Source: Aminipila terrae (GTDB lineage: Bacteria; Bacillota; Clostridia; Peptostreptococcales; Anaerovoracaceae). From it: DNA of 64,000 nt. Position numbers and translations under genes: made by a program. Each line of letters opens with the position of its first letter. Position 1 is the first letter of the stretch. The stretch is taken from NCBI RefSeq assembly GCF_010120715.1, contig NZ_CP047591.1:2728001-2792000 (forward strand). The letters are read 5' to 3'. Positions 56,101 to 63,355 of the stretch are shown one piece after another. The notes below the pieces were generated by a model. It ran no database searches, was not told the DNA's origin, and worked only from the letters and a program-made list of their open reading frames with translations.

Positions 56101-56989
56101 ACATGGAAGTTATGGAATACCTGAATTTGGAACCAAGTTCACCAGACAGATGCTGGACGATACTCATCCTACCAGATTTGCTGATTATGTGCGAATCTCA
56201 GGTTTTTCACATGGTACAGATGTTTGGATTAATAATGCTCAGGAGTGGATTAAATCCGGACAGACTACTATTAAAGATGCCATTTCTACTCGAGATGACA
56301 TCATGAACTACCTGATATTGAAGGGACTTCCAAAGAAAAGTGCTTTTACAATTATGGAAAAGGTAAGAAAGGGCAAAGGGGTAACAGACGAGGATGTTGC
56401 TTTAATGCAGGAAAACGATGTGCCGGAATGGTATATCGAATCCTGCAGAAGAATTAAGTATATGTTCCCAAGGGCTCATGCGGTGGCTTACGTTATGATG
56501 TCTTACAGAATTGCGTATTTCAAAGTCTACTATCCTGCAGAGTTTTATGCCACATATTTTACTACCAAAGTAAGTGAATTTGATGCAGATACCATTTTAA
56601 AAGGGTCAGCAGCAGTTCTTGAAAAAATGGATGGAATTCTGGCAAAAGGGAAAAATGCCACCAAGAAGGAAGAAGATGAAGTTATCGTACTTGAAGTAGC
56701 CTATGAAATGTATGCCAGAGGCTATGAATTTATGGAGGCTCAACTGGGTCTGTCTCATGCTACAAAGTTTTATGTTAAAGATGGGAAGGTTCTGCTGCCA
56801 TTTGTGGCTTTAGGCGGAGTAGGAGAAAATGCTGCCAGAGCTATTGTAGAAGAATATGAAAAACAGCCTTTTGAGACTATAGATGAAATCAGAGAAAGGG
56901 CCAAAGCCAATAAGACTGCTATAGAAGCGTTGAGAGACCATGGGGTGTTAAAGGGACTTCCAGAATCGGATCAGCTTTGCTTGTTTTAA
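53198..56989 (+). CDS. polC: DNA polymerase III PolC lacking the exonuclease domain
   Basis: Replicative polymerase of low-GC Gram-positives, about 1263 residues against roughly 1430 for Bacillus PolC. Order: N-terminal domain, OB fold (VKLSSVTQDSGAVTVEGILF), PHP domain (ELHAHSKMSAMDG, ALTDHGVVQGFPEA), palm/fingers with the zinc site CPNCKYLEWG...CPKCG, PDIDLNFAGEYQ and LLKLDILGHDVPSM, and the duplex-binding C-terminus. Within PHP, after YGMEGYVFDDR, the usual DEDD 3'-5' exonuclease insertion (FDxETTG etc.) is absent and the sequence goes straight to TNHIIILVKTQEGLKNLYKL. The start is uncertain: ATG 53138 or 53198; a TTG at 53024 lies in the DnaA-box region. Confidence 0.93.
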   Translation: MKNLIEGIINWSKLGDHPRESYKFSLGRAQMSQESAALILDIELNFVMPFEDTEKIKAIVLNQIQGLKEVKLIFRYKDLVQTQEEIIKLCIDHMIDEVNGEYARSTKTIFSEESVLKDGVLTVYALGAVVVKDLNDRVAQLFERILKRDFGLEVKVVFENHKDEYEKLANQKKNMEKLEEKQILEEQKKAATLVASRPAAVSHSNNESGFSGNSSGNNGNKWQKRRKEEPVVGNKILGNPINTMPVKLSSVTQDSGAVTVEGILFRKDSRTIKNEKKLVTLLITDKSTSLCIKAFTSENKWNEIDEHLKNGNFVKIRGNAEWDTYENIVVVMAQDIEKGEIKKRKDTCDRKRVELHAHSKMSAMDGLNEIKDMVRIHEEWGHKAMALTDHGVVQGFPEASHSLSKGSEMKIIYGMEGYVFDDRDCINADGTIDYKKKPTNHIIILVKTQEGLKNLYKLVSISHLDYFYKRPRIPKSVLTSHRDGLIIGSACEAGEVFRAVLENKSEEEIEYFVNYYDYLEIQPIINNQFLIDKGTVKDKEGLRDLNRQIIALGKKYNKPVVATTDAHYQEPEAALYRNILMAGQGYKDGGGQGLYLRTTQEMLEEFEYLGREMAEKVVIDNPNMIADMIDVIRPVPKEKYPPKIENAEETLKTKCYERAWSIYGNPLPPEIQERLDAELVPIIREGYAVMYIAAEMLVQKSLSDGYLVGSRGSVGSSFAATMAGITEVNPLPPHYICPNCKYLEWGDNKEYDCGVDMEDKDCPKCGTRLKKDGFSIPFQTFLGFEADKEPDIDLNFAGEYQPVAHRYVDEIFGAKNVYKAGTIGTVATKTAFGFVMKYFEERQIPVNKYEVERLAECCTGVRRTTGQHPGGIIIVPDDHEIYEFCPVQHPANDVNSDFITTHFDYHSIDQNLLKLDILGHDVPSMIRHLQDMTGLDPLTQVPLSDHKVNSIFNGIEGLDIKDPDYRFVHGSYGIPEFGTKFTRQMLDDTHPTRFADYVRISGFSHGTDVWINNAQEWIKSGQTTIKDAISTRDDIMNYLILKGLPKKSAFTIMEKVRKGKGVTDEDVALMQENDVPEWYIESCRRIKYMFPRAHAVAYVMMSYRIAYFKVYYPAEFYATYFTTKVSEFDADTILKGSAAVLEKMDGILAKGKNATKKEEDEVIVLEVAYEMYARGYEFMEAQLGLSHATKFYVKDGKVLLPFVALGGVGENAARAIVEEYEKQPFETIDEIRERAKANKTAIEALRDHGVLKGLPESDQLCLF

Positions 56990-57027
56990 TTAAAATGCAA
57001 TACCCATACAAATGAAGTATTACGGTG

Positions 57028-57047
57028 TTTTGTGAATTATCACAAAA
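57028..57047. promoter_or_regulatory. Candidate operator before the first ligase gene
   Basis: TTTTGTGA and TCACAAAA as inverted arms around four bases, 16 bases upstream of the -35. Resembles Rex or CRP-family sites but the spacing fits neither exactly. Confidence 0.35.
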
Positions 57048-57063
57048 AATATATAGAAATTTG

Positions 57064-57091
57064 TTGAGTAATCTGATAAACTTTATATAAT
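57064..57091 (+). promoter_or_regulatory. Promoter of the first ligase-ACT pair
   Basis: TTGAGT (57064-57069), 16-base spacer, perfect TATAAT (57086-57091). Confidence 0.75.
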
Positions 57092-57137
57092 GCACATTTA
57101 AATATGTAGAATAGTAGGAAACGTAGGAGGAAGAAAA

Positions 57138-58457
57138 ATGGTGCAAGCAAGAATTTGGAACAAAGAAGAAACTTTAGAACGGGAGCAGTTTAGAGAGATA
57201 CAGCTAAAAAGGCTAAAAGCCACTGTAGAGCGTGTATATAATAATGTCCCTCATTATAAAGCTAAATTTCGTGAAAGAGGCATTCTTCCTGGAGATATAA
57301 ATACACTGGAAGACTTAAAAAAGCTGCCATTTACTGTAAAAGCTGATTTTAGAGATACATATCCCTGTGGGCTGTTTTCAGTGCCGAAAAAGGAACTGGT
57401 CAGATTCCATGCCTCTTCCGGAACTACAGGAAAGCCTACAGTAGTAGGATACACGAGAAATGATATGTCCCTGTGGAGAGAAATGGTAGCCAGGATTGTT
57501 ACTATGGCAGGGGTTACGGAAGAGGATACTGCACAGATTTCTTTTGGATATGGTTTGTTTACAGGAGCGTTAGGACTTAATCAGGGTCTTGAAGAAGTAG
57601 GAGCAGCAGTCATACCAATGTCTAGCGGAAACACGAAAAAGCAGATTATGATGATGCAGGATATGGAAACTACAGCATTAATCAGTACCCCTTCTTATGC
57701 ACTTCACATGGCTGAAATAGCTAAAGAAATTGGTATTGATCCAGCCAAAGATTTACATTTAAAATGGGGATTGTTTGGGGGAGAAGGTTCTACTGAGGCA
57801 ATGAGAAAAGAACTGAATGACACCTGGGGTTTATTTTCTACCGAAAATTATGGCATGAGTGAACTGATGGGGCCGGGAGTTGCGGGAGAATGCCAGGCTC
57901 TTTGTGGAATGCATATTAACGAAGACCATTTCCTCCCTGAAATTATTAATCCTGAAACGGGAGAAGTCTTAGGCGAAGGAGAGGTCGGAGAACTGGTTAT
58001 TACTACCATAAGTAAAGAAGGTTTACCGATTATAAGATACAGAACAAAGGATATTACTTCCCTTAGTTATGATAAGTGCCAATGTGGGAGAACCACAGTG
58101 AGAATGGCAAAGATTCAGGGGCGCTCTGATGATATGCTTATTCTTGGAGGAGTAAATGTATTTCCGTCACAAATAGAAGAAGTACTGATCAGTACCAAGG
58201 GTATCGGGCCCCATTATCAAATTAAAGTGTTTAAAAAAGGTTATCTTGATAAGATAGAAGTTGTTGTTGAACTGGCAGATGCAGATTTCTTAGATTCCTT
58301 TGGAAAGCTTGAAAACCTGAATAAATTAATAAAAAACCGGTTAAAAACAGTTCTTGGGCTGGATGCTAAAGTAACACTGGTACAACCAAGAACTTTAGAG
58401 AGATTTGAAGGCAAAGCCAAAAGGGTTATTGATTTGAGAAAAGAGGAGGCTAAGTAA
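57138..58457 (+). CDS. paaK: Phenylacetate-CoA ligase family protein, copy 1
   Basis: 439 residues of the adenylate-forming PaaK family, making aryl-acyl-CoA from acid, ATP and CoA. FHASSGTTGKPTVVGYT is the P-loop-like motif; ISFGYGLFTGALGLNQGLEEVGAAVIPMSSG, STENYGMSELMGPGV (A5 motif), IRYRTKDITSL and GRSDDMLILGGVNVFPSQIEEVL complete the core and hinge; the C-terminal lysine region is ERFEGKAKRVIDLR. RBS GTAGGAGGAAG. Paired with an ACT-domain gene directly downstream. Substrate phenylacetate, hydroxyphenylacetate or indoleacetate cannot be separated by eye. Confidence 0.92.
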   Translation: MVQARIWNKEETLEREQFREIQLKRLKATVERVYNNVPHYKAKFRERGILPGDINTLEDLKKLPFTVKADFRDTYPCGLFSVPKKELVRFHASSGTTGKPTVVGYTRNDMSLWREMVARIVTMAGVTEEDTAQISFGYGLFTGALGLNQGLEEVGAAVIPMSSGNTKKQIMMMQDMETTALISTPSYALHMAEIAKEIGIDPAKDLHLKWGLFGGEGSTEAMRKELNDTWGLFSTENYGMSELMGPGVAGECQALCGMHINEDHFLPEIINPETGEVLGEGEVGELVITTISKEGLPIIRYRTKDITSLSYDKCQCGRTTVRMAKIQGRSDDMLILGGVNVFPSQIEEVLISTKGIGPHYQIKVFKKGYLDKIEVVVELADADFLDSFGKLENLNKLIKNRLKTVLGLDAKVTLVQPRTLERFEGKAKRVIDLRKEEAK

Positions 58458-58874
58458 ATGGCTATTAAGCAATTATCTATTTTGATTCCCAATGAAAAAG
58501 GAGCCTTAGCTGAAGTAACGGAGGCGTTTTGTGATGCTGATATCGATGTAAGGGCTATATCTGTTTCAGATACAACAGAATATGGTATTCTGAGGACAGT
58601 TGTGGACGATACAGAAAGGGCAGTTAAATGCCTGGAAGAAAGAGGTATTGTTGCTAAGAAAAGTGATATATTAGCCTTAAACCCAGAAGATAAGAAGGGC
58701 AGTCTGACTGAAATATTTAAACTACTGGGTCAAAATGGAATAAATATTGATTATGTATATTCTTTCGTTGTTAGAAAGAATGAGGCACAATATTTTGTAC
58801 TTAAGGTAGATGATTTAGCCAAGGCTGAAACTTTACTGGAAGAAAAGGGTATCGAAGTAATAAAGAATATTTAA
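58458..58874 (+). CDS. Tandem ACT-domain protein, copy 1
   Basis: 138 residues with two ACT domains: IKQLSILIPNEKGALAEVTEAFCDADIDVRAISVSD and, after DILALNPEDKKG, SLTEIFKLLGQNGINIDYVYSF. ACT domains bind amino acids; stand-alone tandem ACT proteins commonly sit beside paaK in anaerobes and probably regulate the ligase or its partner in response to an aromatic amino acid. Starts directly after the ligase stop. Confidence 0.92.
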   Translation: MAIKQLSILIPNEKGALAEVTEAFCDADIDVRAISVSDTTEYGILRTVVDDTERAVKCLEERGIVAKKSDILALNPEDKKGSLTEIFKLLGQNGINIDYVYSFVVRKNEAQYFVLKVDDLAKAETLLEEKGIEVIKNI

Positions 58875-58885
58875 CTATAAATTTG

Positions 58886-58914
58886 TTGACAAATACAAAA
58901 AAATGAGTTAATAT
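58886..58914 (+). promoter_or_regulatory. Promoter of the second ligase-ACT pair
   Basis: Perfect TTGACA (58886-58891), 17-base spacer, TAATAT (58909-58914), immediately before the T-box leader. Confidence 0.65.
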
Positions 58915-58917
58915 TAG

Positions 58918-59187
58918 GCAAATAGAATAAATTTTGAAATGCGATGATAGGGTAAAGTAAATTATTGTTACATCTACAGAGAGTCGGAGAAGCTGGAAAC
59001 CGATGGTGACGCTCTAATTGAAGTTCCCCCTTGAGCTGGCATGCTGAACAAGCTGATAAATCAGACAGTAGGTGTGCACGGGTTCTCCCGTAACAGAGAT
59101 AAGGATGTTTGTCCTGAGTGGCCTTTGAAGGGCAATAAGAGTGGTACCGCGGACTTTCCGTCTCTTAGGAGATGGAAAGTCTTTTTT
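58918..59187 (+). ncRNA. T-box riboswitch, Phe (TTC) specifier
   Basis: Stem I carries AGAGAGTCGG and AAACCGATGG; the T-box is AAGAGTGGTACCGCGG at 59137-59152; the terminator GACTTTCC/GGAAAGTC plus TTTTTT ends at 59187. In the specifier loop the sequence GAAG-TTC-CCCC-TTGAG has the layout codon + 4 bases + TTGAG seen in Bacillus tyrS (codon TAC there), giving TTC at 59024-59026, a Phe codon. The 59188-59277 stretch holds only the ribosome binding site. Confidence 0.9.
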
Positions 59188-59277
59188 GTTATTTTAAACG
59201 ATTGGACAATAGGGGTGCATACTTTCAGGATAAAAGCAGGAATGGAATTATGTGATAAAAGAAAAGGAGAATGAAAA

Positions 59278-60576
59278 ATGATTTGGAATGAAACTGCTGA
59301 ATGTATGGATATTGAACAGAGACGTGGGGTACAGAGCCGCAGACTTAGAGACACGGTTGCCAGAGTTTATCAGAATGTAGAGTTTTATAGAAAAAAGATG
59401 CAGGAACTGGGTGTAGAACCAGGTGATATAAAAACCATTGAAGATATTGTAAAGCTGCCTTTCACAACAAAAAAGGATTTAAGAGATAATTACCCCTTCG
59501 GTCTTTGCGCAGCACCAGAAAGCCAGTTTGTAAGAATCCACGCTTCTTCTGGTACTACAGGAAAACCTACAGCTGTTCCCTATACAAGAAAAGACTTAGA
59601 TAACTTTTCAGAGTGTGTAGCCAGAGCTATTTGCTGTGCAGGTGGAACAAATAAGGATGTAATACAGATTGCATATGGCTATGGATTATTTACAGGAGGC
59701 CTTGGACTTCATGATGGAGCAACCAAGCTGGGAGCAGGTGTAATACCTATTTCTGGAGGTAATACAAGAAATCAGCTTACACTTATGAAAGACTTCAAAT
59801 CTACGATTTTAGCATGTACCCCTTCCTATGCAATGTTTTTAGCTGAATCACTTCGGGAGGCTGGCATTAAGAAGGAAGAACTTTCTCTTAGAATTGGTAT
59901 TTTTGGTGCAGAACCCTGGAGCAATGAAATGAGGAAAAAGATTGAAGAAGGTCTTGGATTAACTGCATATGATATATATGGACTAAGTGAAATCATGGGA
60001 CCGGGTGTTGCAGCAAGCTGCAGTGAGCAAAAAGGACTTCATGTAGCTGAAGATCATTTCTATCCTGAAATTTTAAATCCGGACACGCTGGATCCTGTAG
60101 CTGATGGTACTGTTGGAGAACTGGTATTTACTCACCTTACAAAAGAAGCTATGCCTCTTTTACGATATAGGACCCGTGATTTAAGCAGTATCACCCATGA
60201 AATCTGTGAATGCGGCAGAACCAATGCCAGGATGGGAAAAATACTGGGCAGAAGTGATGATATGCTAATCATAAGAGGTGTTAATGTATTCCCTTCACAA
60301 GTTGAAAGTGTGCTTCTGGAAGTTCAAGAGGTTTCACCAAATTATGTAATAATTGTTGACCGTCAGGGAACTATGGATACAATAGAAGTAAAGGTAGAAC
60401 TTAACGAAAAGTATGTACCCGATGAAATGGGTGATCTGGAAAGAATAAAGGATACTATAAAACACAAACTGAACAGTGTACTTCGTATAGGTGTAAAAGT
60501 AACTCTGGCTGAACATAAAACTATTGAAAGAAGTGAGGGTAAGGCTAAAAGAGTTATTGACAGACGTCATATTTAA
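59278..60576 (+). CDS. paaK: Phenylacetate-CoA ligase family protein, copy 2
   Basis: 432 residues, same family as the gene at 57138: IHASSGTTGKPTAVPYTRKDL, IAYGYGLFTGGLGLHDG, YDIYGLSEIMGPGVAASC, LRYRTRDLSSI, GRSDDMLIIRGVNVFPSQVESVL, ERSEGKAKRVIDRR. It is preceded by a Phe T-box, so it should be made when charged tRNA-Phe is scarce. That points to an anabolic role: phenylacetate to phenylacetyl-CoA, then reductive carboxylation to phenylpyruvate by an indolepyruvate:ferredoxin oxidoreductase encoded elsewhere. The regulation is read from sequence; the pathway is inference. Confidence 0.92.
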   Translation: MIWNETAECMDIEQRRGVQSRRLRDTVARVYQNVEFYRKKMQELGVEPGDIKTIEDIVKLPFTTKKDLRDNYPFGLCAAPESQFVRIHASSGTTGKPTAVPYTRKDLDNFSECVARAICCAGGTNKDVIQIAYGYGLFTGGLGLHDGATKLGAGVIPISGGNTRNQLTLMKDFKSTILACTPSYAMFLAESLREAGIKKEELSLRIGIFGAEPWSNEMRKKIEEGLGLTAYDIYGLSEIMGPGVAASCSEQKGLHVAEDHFYPEILNPDTLDPVADGTVGELVFTHLTKEAMPLLRYRTRDLSSITHEICECGRTNARMGKILGRSDDMLIIRGVNVFPSQVESVLLEVQEVSPNYVIIVDRQGTMDTIEVKVELNEKYVPDEMGDLERIKDTIKHKLNSVLRIGVKVTLAEHKTIERSEGKAKRVIDRRHI

Positions 60577-60598
60577 TAGTTGAAGGGAGCATGAACAT

Positions 60599-60990
60599 AT
60601 GAAAATTATAAAACAGGTAACCGTTTTTTTGCAGAATGAGGCAGGAAGGCTGGAAGAACTTACTGAAATACTGAGCAGAAATAATATAAATATTTCCGCA
60701 ATAAGTATTGCTGAAGCTGCTGAATTTGGCATTGCCAGAATGATAGTAGATGATTATGAGAAGGCTATGAATGTACTTAAGGAACAAGAACTTTCTGCTA
60801 ATTTAGTTGAAGTATTATGCGTGGAAACCCCTGATACACCGGGAGCTTTGTATGAAGTGCTGAAAAACTGGCTTCTGCAGGCATAAATGTTTCATATATG
60901 TATGGTTATTCAAATCATGGAACTGCACCTATGATAATGAAGGTAAATGATCCCCACAGGGCATTGACTATTTTAAATATGCAGGAGTGA
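60599..60990 (+). CDS. Tandem ACT-domain protein, copy 2, one frameshift
   Basis: About 130 residues, paralogue of the gene at 58458: IIKQVTVFLQNEAGRLEELTEILSRNNINISAISIAE and, after VLCVETPDTPG, ALYEVLKKLASAGINVSYMYGYS. The frame breaks in AAAAA at 60863-60867; one more A restores the second ACT domain to the TGA at 60988-60990. RBS GAAGGGAGC. Coregulated with the ligase by the Phe T-box. Confidence 0.85.
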
Positions 60991-61003
60991 TGGTAATATA
61001 AAT

Positions 61004-61031
61004 AAAAGGCTTGCTTTTGCAGGCCTTTTAT
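61004..61031 (+). terminator. Rho-independent terminator
   Basis: AAAAGGC..TTGC pairs with GCAG..GCCTTTT around four T; ends the second ligase-ACT unit. Confidence 0.8.
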
Positions 61032-61070
61032 GTTATTCTTATATAAGTTGTTAATTTTAGACTTATTTTT

Positions 61071-61098
61071 AGAAGAGTGGGCTTTGTCCACTCTTCTA
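61071..61098 (+). repeat. Strong hairpin in the rimP leader
   Basis: AGAAGAGTGG pairs perfectly with CCACTCTTCT around GCTTTGTC-type loop, 50 bases before rimP, followed only by ACTTTTG. Could be an attenuator of the nusA operon or a weak terminator. Confidence 0.55.
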
Positions 61099-61147
61099 CT
61101 TTTGTAAAATCAAAAAGTAATAGAAGAAAGAATGTGAAGGGAACAAT

Positions 61148-61627
61148 ATGGCTAAGGTAAAAATAAAAGACTTAGTTGAGGAAATACTGAATTCATTTTT
61201 AATGGAAAATAATCTGGAACTTTATAATGTTGAATTCGTAAAGGAAGCAAAAGATTGGTTCTTAAGAGTTTATATAGATAAAGTTCAGGGAACTGAGGAA
61301 CAATATATCAGTACAGATGACTGTGAAAAGGTAAGTCGGTTTTTGAGCGAAAAACTTGATGAAACGGATCCTATTGAACAAAATTATTATCTGGAAGTTT
61401 CTTCACCTGGAATGGACAGAGAATTAATAAAGGAAAAAGATTTTATAAGATACGCAGGTAAACAGGTCGATGTTAATTTATATCAGGCAGTTGACGGAAA
61501 GAAAAAGTTTACAGGCGAGCTTGTGGGCGTTGTAGATGATAATTTAGTTATTATTGATGAAAAAACTAAACGTATAGAAATCCCTGTGACCAAGGTAGCT
61601 AAAACAAAATTGGCAGTGATATTTTAA
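61148..61627 (+). CDS. rimP: Ribosome maturation factor RimP
   Basis: 159 residues. Two domains: DLVEEILNSFLMENNLELYNVEFVKEAKDWFLRVYID with the CEKVSRFLSEKLDE and YYLEVSSPGMDREL motifs, and the C-terminal SH3-like part. First gene of the canonical rimP-nusA-rnpM-ylxQ-infB operon. Confidence 0.97.
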   Translation: MAKVKIKDLVEEILNSFLMENNLELYNVEFVKEAKDWFLRVYIDKVQGTEEQYISTDDCEKVSRFLSEKLDETDPIEQNYYLEVSSPGMDRELIKEKDFIRYAGKQVDVNLYQAVDGKKKFTGELVGVVDDNLVIIDEKTKRIEIPVTKVAKTKLAVIF

Positions 61628-61646
61628 AAGGAGGTTTTGCGGAAAA

Positions 61647-62750
61647 ATGAACAGAGAATTTATAAAGGCCATTGAGGAACTTGAAAAGGAAAAAGAAATT
61701 TCTAAAGATGTCCTTATTGAAGCTATTGAATCTGCATTAGTATCAGCTTATAAAAAGAACTATGGAACTTCTCAGAACGTAAGAGTGAATATTGACAGAG
61801 AAACCGGTGACATAGACGTTTTTATGAAGAAGGATGTAGTAGAAGAGGTATGGGAGGACTTAATAGAAATCTCTCTGGAAGATGCCCTTGAAATAGATCC
61901 AAGATATAAAATCGGAGATGCCATTGAATATCAGGTTACTCCGAAGGATTTTGGACGAATTGCTGCACAGACAGCCAAGCAGGTAGTCGTTCAAAGAATC
62001 AGAGAAGCTGAACGTGGAATGATTTTTGATGATTATATTAACAGACAGGGTGAAATTATTACAGGACAGATTCATAGAATAAGTAATGATACAATCTTTA
62101 TTAATATGGGTAAAACTGAAGGTATTCTGGCAGCAACAGAACAGGTACCTGGTGAAACTTATGAAATTAATGGAAGAATTAAAGTTTACATCATGGATGT
62201 TAAAAAGACTACGAAAGGGCCTCAGGTATATCTTTCCAGATCCCATCCAGGACTTGTAAAAAGATTATTTGAACTGGAAGTTCCTGAAATTCAGGACGGC
62301 GTTATTGAAATAAAAAGCATTTCAAGAGAGGCAGGATCCAGAACAAAAATGGCAGTATACGCTTTGGATGAAAACGTAGATGCGGTAGGAGCCTGCGTAG
62401 GACCGAGAGGAAGCAGGGTTCAGGTTATCGTTGATGAATTATTTGGGGAGAAAATCGATATCATTAACTGGAGCGAAGATCCGGAGAAATTGATCAGCAG
62501 CGCACTGAGTCCTGCAAAAGTTGAGAAAGTGCTTGCCAATGAAGAAGAAAAGACTGCAGTGGCTATTGTTCCGGATTATCAGTTGTCTCTTGCAATAGGT
62601 AAGGAAGGGCAGAATGTCAGACTGGCAGCAAAGCTCTGCGGATGGAAAATAGATATCAAGAGTCATTCCCAGTATTTTTCAGATTCTGTTGAAATTGTTG
62701 AATATGATGAGCCTGAAATGATACTGGATGATTTTGAGGATGAAGAATAA
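61647..62750 (+). CDS. nusA: Transcription termination/antitermination protein NusA
   Basis: 367 residues: N-terminal RNA polymerase binding domain (VLIEAIESALVSAYKKNYG), S1 domain (GEIITGQIHRISNDTIFINMGKTEGIL), KH1 (SREAGSRTKMAVYALDENVDAVGACVGPRGSRVQVI) and KH2 (LSLAIGKEGQNVRLAAKLCGWKIDI). Short acidic tail, no C-terminal repeats, as in Firmicutes. RBS AAAAGGAGGT. Confidence 0.98.
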   Translation: MNREFIKAIEELEKEKEISKDVLIEAIESALVSAYKKNYGTSQNVRVNIDRETGDIDVFMKKDVVEEVWEDLIEISLEDALEIDPRYKIGDAIEYQVTPKDFGRIAAQTAKQVVVQRIREAERGMIFDDYINRQGEIITGQIHRISNDTIFINMGKTEGILAATEQVPGETYEINGRIKVYIMDVKKTTKGPQVYLSRSHPGLVKRLFELEVPEIQDGVIEIKSISREAGSRTKMAVYALDENVDAVGACVGPRGSRVQVIVDELFGEKIDIINWSEDPEKLISSALSPAKVEKVLANEEEKTAVAIVPDYQLSLAIGKEGQNVRLAAKLCGWKIDIKSHSQYFSDSVEIVEYDEPEMILDDFEDEE

Positions 62751-62767
62751 GGATTGGGGTGAATGCC

Positions 62768-63043
62768 TTGAAGACTAAGAAAATACCTATGAGACGTTGT
62801 GTTGGATGTATGGAATCCAAACCTAAAAACCAGTTAATCCGAATCGCTGGGTTTGAAGGGGAGGTGTCTATTGATTTAACGGGAAAGGCAAAAGGCAGAG
62901 GCGTTTATCTGTGCCCCGATACGGAGTGTTTTGAAAAGGCACAGAAGAAAAGGGCAATAGGCAGAAACCTGGAAATGGAATTAAAAACTGAACAGATTGA
63001 AAAGCTGTTTGAGGAATTAAAAAAATATGAGAAAAAAGATTGA
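62768..63043 (+). CDS. rnpM: RNase P modulator RnpM (YlxR)
   Basis: About 91 residues with the YlxR signature MRRCVGCMESKPKNQLIRI and GRGVYLCPDTECFEKAQKK. TTG 62768 lies five bases after GGGGTGA; a GTG at 62759 overlaps that site. Known relatives bind RNase P RNA and modulate its activity. Overlaps ylxQ by 17 bases. Confidence 0.95.
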   Translation: MKTKKIPMRRCVGCMESKPKNQLIRIAGFEGEVSIDLTGKAKGRGVYLCPDTECFEKAQKKRAIGRNLEMELKTEQIEKLFEELKKYEKKD

Positions 63044-63341
63044 TAGTTATTTAGGATTTGCTAAGCGTTCAAGAAATCTGATTATGGGTTATAACACATG
63101 CCTTTTGGCTATGAATAAAAAAAAGTTAAAGCTTTTAATTCTGGCAGGAGATGTTTCAGAAAATACTATGAAAAAGCTTGTCAGTACGGCAAATGAATGT
63201 AAAGTAGTATATCGTGTGTATGGGACCTGTGATGAACTTTCACAGGCTTGTGGAACTACAGGAAGGGGAGTATTTGGCATAACTGATCAAAATTTTGCAA
63301 ACGTAATTTTAAAAGAGATTGATGAAGATCAGTCTATATAG
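63027..63341 (+). CDS. ylxQ: L7Ae-family ribosomal protein YlxQ
   Basis: 104 residues. SYLGFAKRSRNLIMGYNTCLLAM and KLLILAGDVSENTMKKLVSTANE belong to the L7Ae/L30e kink-turn RNA-binding family. Between rnpM and infB as usual. Confidence 0.95.
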   Translation: MRKKIDSYLGFAKRSRNLIMGYNTCLLAMNKKKLKLLILAGDVSENTMKKLVSTANECKVVYRVYGTCDELSQACGTTGRGVFGITDQNFANVILKEIDEDQSI

Positions 63342-63355
63342 AAGGAGGTGTTCTA

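Noticed and set aside
57028..57047. Inverted repeat as a polC terminator
   Set aside because: Four-base loop and A-rich flank but no T run after the right arm; kept only as a candidate operator.
59041..59274. Open reading frame of 77 codons between the ligase pairs
   Set aside because: It lies inside the T-box leader (specifier side, T-box and terminator), has no ribosome binding site and no conserved sequence.
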